A stretch of 64,000 bases of DNA from Rhodococcus tukisamuensis NBRC 100609 (GTDB lineage: Bacteria; Actinomycetota; Actinomycetes; Mycobacteriales; Mycobacteriaceae): NCBI RefSeq assembly GCF_001894985.1, contig NZ_BCXG01000001.1, positions 310,001 through 374,000 of the forward strand, given 5' to 3'. Position numbers and translations under genes: made by a program. Each line of letters begins with the position of its first letter. Position 1 is the stretch's first letter. Of the stretch, positions 48,473 through 58,204 are shown piece by piece. The notes under the pieces are model-generated. The model was given only the letters and a program-made list of their open reading frames with translations, was not told the origin of the DNA and did not search any database.

Positions 48473-50439
48473 CCGGGACGGGGCGGGCCGGCGACTGTCC
48501 GAGACTGCTCAGCCCGCTGTCGCTGGGGCCGGTGACCCTGCGCAACCGGGTGGTGTTCGCCGCGCACCTGACCAACAGTGCGGTCGACGGGCTGCCCACC
48601 GCCCAGCACGCCGCCTATTACGCGGCCCGGGCCCGCGGCGGCGCCGGCCTGGTCGTCACCGAGGAGCACTGCGTGCACCCGACCGACCGGCCGTACGAGA
48701 AGCTGATCGCCGGGTACCGACCGGAGGTCGTCGACGGGTACCGGCGGATCACCGACGCCGTCCACGCGCACGGCACGGTGATCCTCGCGCAGCTCAACCA
48801 CAACGGGGGCCAGGGCACCGGGATGTACACCCGGCTGCCGGTGTGGGCGCCGAGCCCGATCCCGGACCCGCTGTTCCGGGAGGTGCCCAAGGCCGTCGAC
48901 GAGTCCGAGATCGCGGAACTGGTCGCCGGGTACGCGCTGGTCGCGGCGCACTGCCGCAGCGGCGGCTTCGACGGCGTCGAGATCCAGTGCTCGCAGTCCT
49001 CGATCCTGCGGGCGTTCCTCTCGCCCGACGCGAACCGGCGCACCGACCGGTACGGCGGGTCGCTCGCCAACCGGGCAAGGTTCCTGCTCGCCGTGGTGGA
49101 GTCGGTGCGCGCCGCGCTCGGCCCGGACCTGGTGCTCGGCGTGCGCCTGACCGGGGAGGAGGGGATCGCCCGGGGCATTCACCTCGACGAGGCGGTGGCG
49201 GTCGCCGCGATGGTCGAGGCGACGGGGATGGTCGACTACCTCAACACGTCGATCGGGATGGCCACCGAGAGCCTGCACCTGATCGAGGCGTCGATGGCGG
49301 TGCCGCGCGGCTATTCGTTGTTCATCCCCAACGCGATTCGGCGGCGGGTGGCGCTGCCGGTGATCGGCGTCGGCCGCTTCACCGGGCCGGAGCAGGCGGA
49401 GCGGGCGCTCGAAGAGGGGCACTGCGACCTCGTCGGGGTGGTCCGCGGACAGATCGCCGACCCGGACTTCGCGGCGAAGGCGACGGGCGGTGCCGCGGCG
49501 GAGATCCGGACCTGCCTGTCCTGCAACCAGGAGTGCGTGGGCCGGGTGGGGCTGAACCGGTGGCTGGGGTGTGTCGAGAACCCGCGGGCCGGCAGGGAAT
49601 CGGTGCCGCTGCCGATGCCGCGGCGACGGGGCCTGCGGGTGTGCGTGGTCGGCGGCGGCCCGGCCGGGCTGCAGGCGGCGGCGACCGCGGCCGAACGCGG
49701 CCACCGGGTGACGGTCTTCGAGCGCGGCGCGCTGCTCGGCGGTCAGGTGCGCACCGCCGCGGTGGGGGCGGGGCGGTCGGAACTGTTGGAGATGGTGCGC
49801 GGTCTCGCCGCGCAGTGCGCCCGGCACGGTGTGGAGATCCGGACCGGGTGCGAGGCGAGCGCCGAGGTGCTGCGCGAGGAAGGCCCCGACGTGGTGCTGC
49901 TGGCCACCGGCGCCCGGCCGCGGCGGCCCGTGTGGGCGGGCGACCTGGCGGCGGTCGTGGACGTGCGCGACGTGCTCGAAGGTCGCGTCGCGCCCGCCGG
50001 CCGGGTGCTGCTGATCGACGAACTGGGGTTTCACCAGGGCACCTCGACCGCGGAGCTCCTGGCGCAGCGCGGCTGCGAGGTCACCCTCGCCACCAACGCG
50101 ATGGTGGTGGGGCAGGACCTGGGCCTGACGCTGGACATGGAGGGCTGGCGCGCACGGGCGCACCGGCTCGGCGTCGACACGCTGACCGACGTGGTCCCGA
50201 TGGCGGCGACGGCCGAGGGCGGGGGAGTGCGGGTGAGCCTGCTGCACCACCCGACCGGCCGGACCCGCGAGCACGTCGTCGACGCGGTGGTGTGCTCGGT
50301 GCACCAGGAGCCGGTGGATGAGCTGTGGAAGACGTTGTCCGGCAGTGACTTCGAGGTGCACCGGATCGGCGACGCGCTGGCGCCGCGGCGGGCGAATGCC
50401 GCGGTGGTCGAGGGCCATCGGGTCGCCGTCGCCCTGTAG
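48469..50439 (+). CDS. mycofactocin-system FadH/OYE-family oxidoreductase 2
   Basis: A 656-residue paralogue of the preceding gene, overlapping it by 4 bp (ATGA). It has the OYE barrel (NRVVFAAHLTNSAVDGLPT, LAQLNHNGGQGTGMYTRLPV, FLSPDANRRTDRYGGSLANR), the Fe-S cysteines CLSCNQECVG, and an FAD motif VCVVGGGPAGLQAAATAAER. It belongs to the mycofactocin-associated OYE group 2. The pair probably uses mycofactocin-derived or NADH electrons, but no reaction has been shown. Last gene of the mftA-D transcription unit here. Confidence 0.86.
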   Translation: MTGTGRAGDCPRLLSPLSLGPVTLRNRVVFAAHLTNSAVDGLPTAQHAAYYAARARGGAGLVVTEEHCVHPTDRPYEKLIAGYRPEVVDGYRRITDAVHAHGTVILAQLNHNGGQGTGMYTRLPVWAPSPIPDPLFREVPKAVDESEIAELVAGYALVAAHCRSGGFDGVEIQCSQSSILRAFLSPDANRRTDRYGGSLANRARFLLAVVESVRAALGPDLVLGVRLTGEEGIARGIHLDEAVAVAAMVEATGMVDYLNTSIGMATESLHLIEASMAVPRGYSLFIPNAIRRRVALPVIGVGRFTGPEQAERALEEGHCDLVGVVRGQIADPDFAAKATGGAAAEIRTCLSCNQECVGRVGLNRWLGCVENPRAGRESVPLPMPRRRGLRVCVVGGGPAGLQAAATAAERGHRVTVFERGALLGGQVRTAAVGAGRSELLEMVRGLAAQCARHGVEIRTGCEASAEVLREEGPDVVLLATGARPRRPVWAGDLAAVVDVRDVLEGRVAPAGRVLLIDELGFHQGTSTAELLAQRGCEVTLATNAMVVGQDLGLTLDMEGWRARAHRLGVDTLTDVVPMAATAEGGGVRVSLLHHPTGRTREHVVDAVVCSVHQEPVDELWKTLSGSDFEVHRIGDALAPRRANAAVVEGHRVAVAL

Positions 50440-50468
50440 TCCCGCCGGTGGTCGTGGGGACCCGCCAC

Positions 50469-51056
50469 TCACTCGGGCTTGGCCGAGGCCGTCTGGAGCA
50501 GGCCCCAACTGAACCGTGCCTCGCAGGCGGTGCCGTCCGCGACGGTGAACTCGGCGGTGGCGTGGCTCGGCACCGTTCCGCCCGACATCCGGAAGCGGAC
50601 CGGTCCGCAGGCACGTTCGAGATCGTCGATGGTCACCAGCCACGGTCGCAGGTCCGCCGGTTCGGTGATGGTCGGCGCGACAGAGTCCGCGCCCCGGACG
50701 AGGCGTTCGTCGATCACCTCGCCGCCGGGGCCGAAGGTGATCTGGAACTGCAGGCCCGGCCACAGCGGCATGGTCCAGCCCTCCACCGCCAGGTCGCCGC
50801 CGAGGGCGGTGGGCCGGGTCCCGGTCACGTCCGGGCGGCCGAGCGCCATCCGGTAGCGGCCGGCGCCATCCGGGAAGTTGCCGCGTAGTCCACGTTGCCA
50901 CTGTGCGTGCGCGGCGCGGGCGTCGGTACCGCTCTTGCCGAGGTTCTTCAACGCCGACCCGACGAGGGACGGCTGATGGTCGTCCATCCGTCGCAGCAGC
51001 ATCAACTCGAAGTTGACGACACCGAAACCCGCCAGGGGCATACGTTCCAGAATCAT
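50469..51056 (-). CDS. hypothetical protein, possibly ligand-binding
   Basis: A 195-residue soluble protein with no family I can name. It begins MILERMPLAGFGVVNFELML with no signal peptide, and includes MPLWPGLQFQITFGPGGEVI and a C-terminal ATAEFTVADGTACEARFSWG, suggesting a beta-rich domain. ATG 51056 has GGAGGGCAG immediately upstream. Convergent with the mft OYE gene; first gene in the stretch that splits the mft cluster. Confidence 0.7.
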   Translation of the reverse strand: MILERMPLAGFGVVNFELMLLRRMDDHQPSLVGSALKNLGKSGTDARAAHAQWQRGLRGNFPDGAGRYRMALGRPDVTGTRPTALGGDLAVEGWTMPLWPGLQFQITFGPGGEVIDERLVRGADSVAPTITEPADLRPWLVTIDDLERACGPVRFRMSGGTVPSHATAEFTVADGTACEARFSWGLLQTASAKPE

Positions 51057-51142
51057 CTGCCCTCCTGTGACATTGGGGAACAACGTAATTGGGTAACACT
51101 CTGACGTCGGGGTGCTGCGACGTCGGGGTACAGGGGGGTGAG

Positions 51143-51712
51143 TCAGATTCCGGTGTCGGCGTCCCCGGGCAGCACCCGCTGCGGCGTCTGCGTGAAGATC
51201 CACCCGCCGTCCGAGGCGGGGGTCAGCACCCACACGACGTCGTACCGGTCCTCGGGCCAGGGGTCGGGAACCGGATGATCCGTGCCGCCGAGTGCGTCGA
51301 CGATGTCGGGGATGTACTCGCGCTGCCAGGAGATCAGGACGGGGCCGCCGGTTCGGGTGACCTCCTCGGCGAGGTCCGTCACGTCGTCACGTCCGAACCG
51401 GGTGTCCACGTCGAGGTCGAGTCGCTGTGCCAGCGGCGAGATCGTCTGCAGCGACCGCTTGCTGCCCTTCTTCTTGCTTGGCGTCGAGGCGAACAGTGCG
51501 CGCGGCCGCACGAGCGGCGATACGGGCTCACCCGCGCCGGCGGCGAACAGGTCGGCGAGTGCGGCGGCCCGCCGCCACCCGGTCGCGGTGAGGGACTCGT
51601 CGCACCGGGTGCCGTCGGCGTCGATGCCGGGCTCGGAACCGGCGTCCTCGTCGGGTCGTTCGGCGTGCCGCACGAGCATGATCGTCGTCGGGACGGTCCG
51701 GTCCTTGGCCAT
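51143..51712 (-). CDS. histidine phosphatase family protein
   Basis: A 189-residue phosphoglycerate-mutase-like protein. The catalytic RHA motif is in TTIMLVRHAERPDED (residues ~8-22). LTATGWRRAAALADLF and ALFASTPSKKKGSKRSLQTI complete the N-terminal half. The usual second histidine motif is replaced by GGPVLISWQREYIPDIV, so catalysis may be altered or absent. ATG 51712. Substrate unknown. Confidence 0.78.
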   Translation of the reverse strand: MAKDRTVPTTIMLVRHAERPDEDAGSEPGIDADGTRCDESLTATGWRRAAALADLFAAGAGEPVSPLVRPRALFASTPSKKKGSKRSLQTISPLAQRLDLDVDTRFGRDDVTDLAEEVTRTGGPVLISWQREYIPDIVDALGGTDHPVPDPWPEDRYDVVWVLTPASDGGWIFTQTPQRVLPGDADTGI

Positions 51713-51769
51713 GGCGCCATTGTCCACCTGGGGACGGGTTTCCGGCGGTGCCGTCACCGGCCGCAGTAG

Positions 51770-51825
51770 CGGAATGCTGATTCCGGTTAGGCTGCTACTG
51801 TGCGGCATGCGGAATATTGGTTCCG
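51770..51825 (+). promoter_or_regulatory. twin inverted-repeat operators before the MFS gene
   Basis: CGGAATGCTGATTCCG (51770-51785) and CGGAATATTGGTTCCG (51810-51825) are two near-identical CGGAAT-N5-TTCCG inverted repeats spaced 40 bp apart. They lie 29-84 bp before the MFS start and are the likely targets of the TetR encoded downstream. Confidence 0.65.
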
Positions 51826-51853
51826 CTTGTCCTCGATGGGAGTCAGGGTTCCG

Positions 51854-53299
51854 ATGCGCAAGGCGACCTCCGGACGGCGTGCGGGCACGCCGTACCAGGC
51901 GACCTATCTGGTCCTCGCCGTGGCGCTCACGGCCTACTCGCTGTTGCAGTCCCTGGTCGCGCCGGTGCTGCCGATGCTGCAGGCAAGCCTGCACACCGAC
52001 CAGAACACGGTGACCTGGATGCTGACCGCGTACCTGCTGTCCGCGGCGGTGGCCACCCCGATTCTCGGCCGGGTCGGCGACATGGTGGGGAAGAAGAAGG
52101 TACTCGCGGCGGTACTGCTCGTCGCGTGCCTCGGCTCCATCGTCGGTGCGCTGGCGCACTCGATTGGGGTGATGCTCGTGGCCCGGGCGGTCCAGGGCGT
52201 TGCCGGCGGCGTCATCCCGCTCGCGTTCGGCATCGTCCGTGACGAGTTCCCGCGGGAGAAGGTCGCCGGCGCCGTGGGAGTGGTCTCGGCACTGATCGGC
52301 GTCGGCGGCGGGCTCGGCCTGGTCCTGGGCGGCCCGATCGTCGACGCACTCGGGCTCAGCTGGCTGTTCTGGATCCCCGCGATCGCGATGGGAGTGGCTG
52401 CGGTCGGCACCGTGTTCGTGGTGCCCGAGTCGCCGGTTCGGACGCCGGGCCGGGTCAGCTGGCTCGCGGCCGTGCTGCTCTCCGGGTGGCTCGTCGCACT
52501 GCTCGTCGCGGTGAGCGAGGGGCCCCGGTGGGGATGGACGTCCGGCGCGGTCCTCGGTCTGCTCGCGTTGGCGGTCGTACTCGCCGCCGCCTGGGCAATG
52601 GTGGAACGGCGGGACACCAGCCCGCTGATCGACATGGAGATGATGCGCATTCCGGCGGTGTGGACGACAAATCTCGCCGGGCTGCTCATCGGTGTCGGGA
52701 TGTACTCGGTCTTCGCCTTCGTGCCCGCATTCCTGCAGACCGACCCGAGTGCCGGCTACGGCTTCGGCTCCAGCATCGTCGAGTCGGGGCTGATCGTGCT
52801 GCCGCTGTCACTGACCTTCCTGGTGGCAGGCATCTGGTCGGGGCGCCTGTCGCATCGTTTCGGGGCCAAGGCCGTGTTGGTCACGGGCGCGGCCACGGCG
52901 GGCGCAGCGTTCCTGGTCCTGGTGTTCGCACAGTCCACGGTGTGGGGCGTGGTGATCGCGATGGTGTTGATGGGGACGGGATTCGGGCTCGCCTTCTCGT
53001 CGATGTCGAACATCATCGTGCAGGCGGTGCCGCCTCGCCAGACCGGTGCGGCCAGCGGCACCAACGCCAACATCCGGACGATAGGTGGCGCCCTCGGGTC
53101 TGCGCTGATGGCGAGCGTGGTCACCGGGCACGTCCAGCCGAGCGGTGTCCCCGCCGGATCCGGCTACACGGCCGGCTTCACGGTGATGGCGGTGGCGGTG
53201 CTCCTCGGGGCGCTCGCCGCCCTGCTGATACCGCCGCGCCGCGCAGTGGACGAGGTCCTCGGCGGCGCCGCCCCGGTGGCGGTGTCGGCGGCGGCCTGA
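51854..53299 (+). CDS. MFS efflux transporter
   Basis: A 481-residue membrane protein with ~14 hydrophobic segments. It shows motif A GRVGDMVGKKKVLAAVLL after helix 2, VQGVAGGVIPLAFGIVRDEF, motif C-like GLGLVLGGPIVDALGLSWLF and the C-terminal GTGFGLAFSSMSNIIVQAVP. ATG 51854 is preferred (AGGG 5 nt upstream); earlier starts would cover an operator copy. Followed 14 nt later by a TetR gene, forming a self-regulated exporter unit. Confidence 0.86.
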   Translation: MRKATSGRRAGTPYQATYLVLAVALTAYSLLQSLVAPVLPMLQASLHTDQNTVTWMLTAYLLSAAVATPILGRVGDMVGKKKVLAAVLLVACLGSIVGALAHSIGVMLVARAVQGVAGGVIPLAFGIVRDEFPREKVAGAVGVVSALIGVGGGLGLVLGGPIVDALGLSWLFWIPAIAMGVAAVGTVFVVPESPVRTPGRVSWLAAVLLSGWLVALLVAVSEGPRWGWTSGAVLGLLALAVVLAAAWAMVERRDTSPLIDMEMMRIPAVWTTNLAGLLIGVGMYSVFAFVPAFLQTDPSAGYGFGSSIVESGLIVLPLSLTFLVAGIWSGRLSHRFGAKAVLVTGAATAGAAFLVLVFAQSTVWGVVIAMVLMGTGFGLAFSSMSNIIVQAVPPRQTGAASGTNANIRTIGGALGSALMASVVTGHVQPSGVPAGSGYTAGFTVMAVAVLLGALAALLIPPRRAVDEVLGGAAPVAVSAAA

Positions 53300-53313
53300 C
53301 CGGCCGACCTACC

Positions 53314-53985
53314 ATGGCAACCGAGATGACAACGCACAGCGAATCGGCGCCGGGCGCAGCGGCCGCGGACAGGCCGCTCCGGAAGGACGCCGCGGAGAAC
53401 CGGACGCGCATCCTCGACGCCGCGGGCCGCGTCTTCGCCAACTGTGGCATCGACGCGGGGGTGGAGGAGGTCGCCCGCGTCGCGGGCGTCGGAGTGGGCA
53501 CGCTGTACCGGCGGTTCCCCAGCAAGCAGGCCCTGATCGACGAACTCGTCGGGCAGCACCGCCGCGAACTGGTGCAGATCGCCCGGGCGGCGGCCGACAA
53601 CCCGGACGGGACGGGGCTCGAGGAGTTGGTGCGCGCCACCGGCGAACTACAGGTCGGGCACTCGGGCTGCCTGCCACGGCTGTGGAACCACTCGGACGCG
53701 GAGCCGGAGGCCATCGAGGAGTTCCGGACCCACCTCGCCGACCTGCTCGCGCAGGCGCAGCGGTGCGGGCGGATCCGAGAGGATGTCACCCACTCGGACA
53801 TCACGACGCTGTTCTGGGCGTTGCGGGGCGTCACCGAATCATCGTTTGCCGTCGCGCCGAACGCCTGGCGCCGGCACCTGGAGATCGCGTTCGCCGGGAT
53901 GCGCCCGGTGGCAGGCGGGGCCTTCAGCGCGCAGTTGCGGGAGCGGCCGCTCACCGTCGCGCAGATGCGGAAGATCAGCAAGTGA
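53314..53985 (+). CDS. TetR-family regulator of the MFS gene
   Basis: A 223-residue TetR protein. The helix-turn-helix reads ILDAAGRVFANCGIDAGVEEVARVAGVGVGTLYRRFPSKQAL, with the TLYRRFPSK form common in this family. It lies directly behind the MFS gene, so the two share a transcript. The paired palindromes ahead of the MFS gene are its probable operators. ATG 53314 or 53326. Confidence 0.86.
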   Translation: MATEMTTHSESAPGAAAADRPLRKDAAENRTRILDAAGRVFANCGIDAGVEEVARVAGVGVGTLYRRFPSKQALIDELVGQHRRELVQIARAAADNPDGTGLEELVRATGELQVGHSGCLPRLWNHSDAEPEAIEEFRTHLADLLAQAQRCGRIREDVTHSDITTLFWALRGVTESSFAVAPNAWRRHLEIAFAGMRPVAGGAFSAQLRERPLTVAQMRKISK

Positions 53986-54182
53986 CCGGGGCGCTCGTGC
54001 GGTCGAGTCCGGCGTCGTGCCGCGCCGACCTCCGGAGGCCGGACGAGGATCGGTCATTTGCGACGCGAACGACTGCCGGGTAAAGCTGTCCTCGGCCAGG
54101 AGGCCGAGATCCGACGTTCGAGTGTCGGGTCTGTCATGGAACCAGGTGACGTGAGGTCGCCGGACGAAGGATGGAGTTGGTC

Positions 54183-55364
54183 ATGAGTTCTCCCGAGCCG
54201 ATTGTCGTTGTGGACGGGGCGCGCACCCCGGTCGGTAGCTTCGGCGGTGTGTTCAAGGACGTGCCTGCGCACGAGCTGGGCGCGACCGCGGCGAAGGCCG
54301 CACTCGCGCGCGCCGGCGTGGCGCCGGAGGACATCGACGAGGTGGTCATGGGCTGCATCGGGCAGGTCGGGCCCGACGCCTACAACGCCCGACGGGTCGC
54401 GCTGGCCGCCGGACTGCCGGTCTCCACCCCGGCCTACACCGTCAACCGGCTGTGCGGTTCGGGCCTGCAGGCCGTGTGGTCCGCGGCGATGCAGATGCGC
54501 TGGGGCGGAGTCGATTTCGCGCTCGCCGGCGGCGACGAGAACATGTCGCGGATGCCGTTCTACGACTTCGGCGCCCGTAGCGGCTACAAGCTCGGCGACC
54601 GCACGCTGGTCGACGGCACGGTCGGCATGCTCACCGACCCGTTCCACAACGTGCACATGGGCGTGACCGCCGAGAACGTCGCCACCAAGTACGGGGTCAG
54701 CCGGATCGAGCAGGACGAGTTCGCCGTCGAGTCGCAGCGGCGCGCCGCCACCGAGGCCGCCAAGGCGGCCTTCGCGGAGGAGATCACCCCGGTCGAGATC
54801 GGTGGCCGCAAGCCGGTCACCGTCGACACCGACGAGCACCCCAAGCCGGGCACCACCGTCGAGACCCTCGGCAAGCTGCGTGCGGCGTTCGTGAAGGACG
54901 GCACGGTCACCGCAGGCAACGCGTCGGGCATCAACGACGGCGCCGGCGCTCTGGTGCTGGCCACCCAGTCCGCCGCGCAGGAGAAGGGGCTCACCGGCCT
55001 GGTCACCATCGAGGCGGTCGCGACCGGTGCGCTGGAGCCGGAGCTGATGGGCTACGCCCCGGTGCTGGCGCTGCGGAACCTGTTCGAGCAGACCGGCACC
55101 ACCCCGGCCGACATCGGCGTCGTGGAACTGAACGAGGCCTTCGCCTCGCAGGCGATTGCGACCATCCGCGACGCGGGCCTGGACCCGGAGAAGACCAACC
55201 CGTACGGCGGCGCGATCGCGCTCGGGCATGCGGTCGGTGCCACCGGCGCAATCCTCAGCCTGCGGGTGGCCAAGGAGATGGTCCGGCGTGATCTCGAGCT
55301 GGGCATCGTCACCATGTGCATCGGTGGCGGTCAGGCTCTGGCGGCGCTCTTCCGTCGGATCTAA
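54183..55364 (+). CDS. acetyl-CoA acetyltransferase (thiolase)
   Basis: A 393-residue thiolase of standard length. The nucleophilic Cys is in YTVNRLCGSGLQAV (residue ~91), the C-terminal His in NPYGGAIALGHAVGATGA and the last Cys in GIVTMCIGGGQALAALF. It condenses or cleaves acetoacetyl-type CoA esters. ATG 54183 has GGAG 6 nt upstream; an ATG at 54171 is also possible. Stands between the MFS-TetR and MarR-MFS pairs within the interrupted mft region. Confidence 0.92.
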   Translation: MSSPEPIVVVDGARTPVGSFGGVFKDVPAHELGATAAKAALARAGVAPEDIDEVVMGCIGQVGPDAYNARRVALAAGLPVSTPAYTVNRLCGSGLQAVWSAAMQMRWGGVDFALAGGDENMSRMPFYDFGARSGYKLGDRTLVDGTVGMLTDPFHNVHMGVTAENVATKYGVSRIEQDEFAVESQRRAATEAAKAAFAEEITPVEIGGRKPVTVDTDEHPKPGTTVETLGKLRAAFVKDGTVTAGNASGINDGAGALVLATQSAAQEKGLTGLVTIEAVATGALEPELMGYAPVLALRNLFEQTGTTPADIGVVELNEAFASQAIATIRDAGLDPEKTNPYGGAIALGHAVGATGAILSLRVAKEMVRRDLELGIVTMCIGGGQALAALFRRI

Positions 55365-55426
55365 TTGACAGCGAAGCTGTGTTGATTGCGTGAAGAAGTC
55401 CACTTCGCCAGGCTTGAGTATCGAAC

Positions 55427-55449
55427 TTTAGTCAAATAGGCTGCCTAAA
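55427..55449 (+). promoter_or_regulatory. possible MarR operator
   Basis: TTTAG at 55427-55431 and CTAAA at 55445-55449 flank the palindrome TAGGC-T-GCCTA (55437-55447). Located 25-47 bp before the MarR start in an AT-rich patch. Weak symmetry overall. Confidence 0.35.
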
Positions 55450-55473
55450 AGGTTCGTACGAAGGGTTGGCGTA

Positions 55474-55977
55474 ATGGGCGACGGCACGACAGGTCCGGTC
55501 CCGGAGAGCACGGGTGCCCACGGCGCGGACATTCCGGTGTCCCCCGAGGTCCTTGCTCTCCGGGACGACATCACGACGTTCTTCCGGAGACTGCGCAAGG
55601 AGCGCGCCGACCACAAGCTCACCCCCTCGCAGTTGCAGGCGCTCGCGCACCTCGAACGGGAGGGCCCGATGACGGCCCGGGTGCTGGCCGACTTCGAGCA
55701 GGTGACCCCGCAGTCGATCGCCCGCACCCTGGCCCTACTCGAGGACGGCGCGATGGTGACCCGCGGTCCGGATCCCGCGGACGCCCGCGCCAGTCTGGTC
55801 TCGCTGACCGAGTCCGGCCGGCGGATGCTCATCGAGGACCGGGAACGCCGCTCGCGTTGGCTCGCGGAGGTGCTCGAGAGCGAATGCACCGCGCACGAAC
55901 GCGAGCTTCTCTTCTTGGCCGGGCGGATCCTGCGCGACCTCGGCGCATCCGGCCCGGCGCCCGGCGGGCGCGGGTGA
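55474..55977 (+). CDS. MarR-family regulator
   Basis: A 167-residue MarR protein. The winged helix is visible in [63 protein letters not shown]-type order, the wing being [19 protein letters not shown] 55474 is preceded by GGGTTGGCGTA rather than a strong Shine-Dalgarno sequence. Overlaps the MFS gene by 4 bp and heads the run MarR-MFS-mftE-mftF-mftG. Confidence 0.85.
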   Translation: MGDGTTGPVPESTGAHGADIPVSPEVLALRDDITTFFRRLRKERADHKLTPSQLQALAHLEREGPMTARVLADFEQVTPQSIARTLALLEDGAMVTRGPDPADARASLVSLTESGRRMLIEDRERRSRWLAEVLESECTAHERELLFLAGRILRDLGASGPAPGGRG

Positions 55978-57455
55978 GCACGACGACCGCGACCGCCGCC
56001 ACCGCCGCACCGGCCACGGGGCGGGCGGTGCCGCGGTCCATCTCGTTCGGGCTGGGCTCCGGCGCCATGCTGCAGGGACTCAACTCGTCGATGATCGCGG
56101 TGGCCATCGTGGGCATCGCGGCGCACTTCGGGTCCACCTCGGGAATCGCGTGGGTGATCTCGGGCCTCTACATCGCGACCGCGGTGACCTCGCCCGTCGC
56201 GGGCACCCTGGCGGCCCGGATCGGCCCGCGGAAGGTCTACCTCGCGGGACTGGTCCTCATCGCGGTGGGGGCCGTGCTCGGGGCGATGGCGCCCACGCTC
56301 GGGTGGCTGATCTTCGCGCGGATCCTGCTCGGGATCGGCACTTCCAGCCAGTACCCGGCCGCGATAACGATCGTCCGGATGATCGCCGACCGCCGGGGCG
56401 GTCAGACCCGGTCGGCGCTGGCGGTGCTCAACGTCTGCTCGCAGGCGATGGTCGCGTTGGGTCCGACCGTCGGCGGTGTGCTGGTCGGGCTGTTCGGGTG
56501 GCAGTCGATCATGTGGGTGAACCTGCCCCTGGTGCTGATGACCGCGGTCTGGGTCCTGTCGGTGGTGCCGAAGGATCCGGTGGGAGCGTCCGGCGCGGGC
56601 GCCGGCGGTCTACGGTCCGCGCGGGCACGTCGGGACTTCCTTCGGTCCCTGGATCCGGTCGGCATGCTCGCCTTCCTCGGGGTCATCACCGCCACGATGT
56701 TCTTCCTGCTCTCGCTGACCACCGATCCGCTATGGCCGCTGGTGCCGGTGCTCGTCGGGCTGACCGCCGCGTTCGTCCGCTGGGAGCTGCGGGTCCCGGC
56801 GCCGTTCATCGACGTCCGCACTGTCGCGCGAAATCGCGCGCTGTGCCTCACCCTCGGCCGGACGCTGCTCACCTACACGGCCTTCTACTGCGTCTTCTTC
56901 GGTCTGCCGCAGTGGCTGCAGGGCGCCCGTGGGTTCTCCTCCGGCACCGCCGGTCTGCTGATGTTGCCGATCGCCGGCGTCGGCATCGGCGCGACCATCC
57001 TCGCGACGCGACTGTACGGGGCGCGAGGTGCGCGACCCGTTCTGCTCGTCGGCACCCTCGGCCTCACCGTGGGCGGTCTGGCGCTGGTCTTCCTCGGGAG
57101 CACCTCGACCCCGGTGGTCGTGCTTGTGCTGGTCGCCTGCGTGCTCGGAATCCCCAACGGGTTCAACAACATGGGCAACCAGAACGTGATCAACGCGGTC
57201 ACCGGTGTGCGCGAGGTCGGCACCGCGCTCGGGATGTACCGCACGGTCCAGTACATCGGCGCCAACCTGGCCGCCGTGGTGATCGAACTGACCACTCGCG
57301 GGGTGGTCGGGGACGAGGGCCTGCACCGCCTCGGGACGGTGATTGCGGTGATCGGCGTGGTGCTGTTGGTGGGTGTGATCGGCTCGCGCACACTGCGTAT
57401 GCCTGCCCCCGTACTCGACGCCGGCGCGAGGGTGAGGGCCGGGTCGGAGGCGTAG
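55974..57455 (+). CDS. MFS transporter, DHA2-like
   Basis: A 493-residue membrane protein with ~12-14 hydrophobic segments. Motif A is [16 protein letters not shown]. The region [20 protein letters not shown] and the C-terminal [20 protein letters not shown] mark the DHA2 group. The GTG start overlaps the MarR stop. It is followed 37 nt later by mftE, so it may be cotranscribed with mftEFG; whether it exports a mycofactocin-related compound or an unrelated drug is open. Confidence 0.85.
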   Translation: MSTTTATAATAAPATGRAVPRSISFGLGSGAMLQGLNSSMIAVAIVGIAAHFGSTSGIAWVISGLYIATAVTSPVAGTLAARIGPRKVYLAGLVLIAVGAVLGAMAPTLGWLIFARILLGIGTSSQYPAAITIVRMIADRRGGQTRSALAVLNVCSQAMVALGPTVGGVLVGLFGWQSIMWVNLPLVLMTAVWVLSVVPKDPVGASGAGAGGLRSARARRDFLRSLDPVGMLAFLGVITATMFFLLSLTTDPLWPLVPVLVGLTAAFVRWELRVPAPFIDVRTVARNRALCLTLGRTLLTYTAFYCVFFGLPQWLQGARGFSSGTAGLLMLPIAGVGIGATILATRLYGARGARPVLLVGTLGLTVGGLALVFLGSTSTPVVVLVLVACVLGIPNGFNNMGNQNVINAVTGVREVGTALGMYRTVQYIGANLAAVVIELTTRGVVGDEGLHRLGTVIAVIGVVLLVGVIGSRTLRMPAPVLDAGARVRAGSEA

Positions 57456-57492
57456 CGGTCGGCCGCCGGGGCTGCGCACTAGCATTCGGGGC

Positions 57493-58179
57493 ATGCCCAA
57501 CCACCTCGCCGACGCCACCTGGCCGGACGTCGGGGCACGGCGGCCCGCGCTGGCGGTGCCGGTCGGGTCGCTCGAACAGCACGGCCCGCATCTGCCGTTG
57601 GACACCGACACCCGGATCGCCACCGCGGTCGCGGCCGCCCTGCCGGGGTTCGCGCTCGCGCCTGCCATCGCCTACGGGGCCAGCGGCGAGCACGAGGGGT
57701 TCGCGGGCACGGTCTCGCTCGGCACGTCGGCGCTGCAGGCGACGGTCGTCGAGTACGGCCGTTCGGCGTGTCGCTGGGCACCGCGCGTGTTGCTCGTCAA
57801 CGGCCACGGCGGCAATGCGCCCGCCCTCGCCGAGGCGGTTGCGTTGCTGCGTTACGAGGGCCGGGACGTGGCCTGGGTGCCCTGTTCGGTGCCCGGCGCG
57901 GATGCCCATGCCGGACGCACCGAAACGTCACTGCTGCTGCACCTTTCGCCGGACGTCGTGCGTCCTGACCTGGCCGAACCCGGAGATCGCCGGCCGATCG
58001 GGGAGATCCTGCCCGCGCTGCGCGAGGGCGGCGTCGCGGCGGTCAGCCCCAACGGGGTGCTGGGCGACCCGACGGGATCCACGGCGGCCGAAGGGGCACT
58101 GGTGTTCGAGCGGATGGCGGCCCGTTGCCTGGCCGCCGTCGACCGCTGGAAACCCGATGCCAACGGGATGTTGCGGTGA
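57493..58179 (+). CDS. mftE: mycofactocin peptidase MftE
   Basis: A 228-residue creatininase-family metallopeptidase that cuts the modified C-terminal dipeptide from MftA. Metal ligands are visible in [33 protein letters not shown] and [14 protein letters not shown]. It normally lies beside mftD in mycobacteria; here it is 7 kb away behind a MarR-MFS pair. ATG 57493. Confidence 0.94.
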   Translation: MPNHLADATWPDVGARRPALAVPVGSLEQHGPHLPLDTDTRIATAVAAALPGFALAPAIAYGASGEHEGFAGTVSLGTSALQATVVEYGRSACRWAPRVLLVNGHGGNAPALAEAVALLRYEGRDVAWVPCSVPGADAHAGRTETSLLLHLSPDVVRPDLAEPGDRRPIGEILPALREGGVAAVSPNGVLGDPTGSTAAEGALVFERMAARCLAAVDRWKPDANGMLR

Positions 58180-58204
58180 GAGCAGATCCGAATACGATCA
58201 CCTG

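Noticed and set aside
47635-51099. Minus-strand open frame of over 1100 codons opposite the two OYE genes
   Set aside because: The plus-strand proteins have full flavin and Fe-S motifs; the reverse frame is low-complexity Arg/His/Gly/Pro. Only its 5' end overlaps a real minus-strand gene, in another frame or position (50469-51056).
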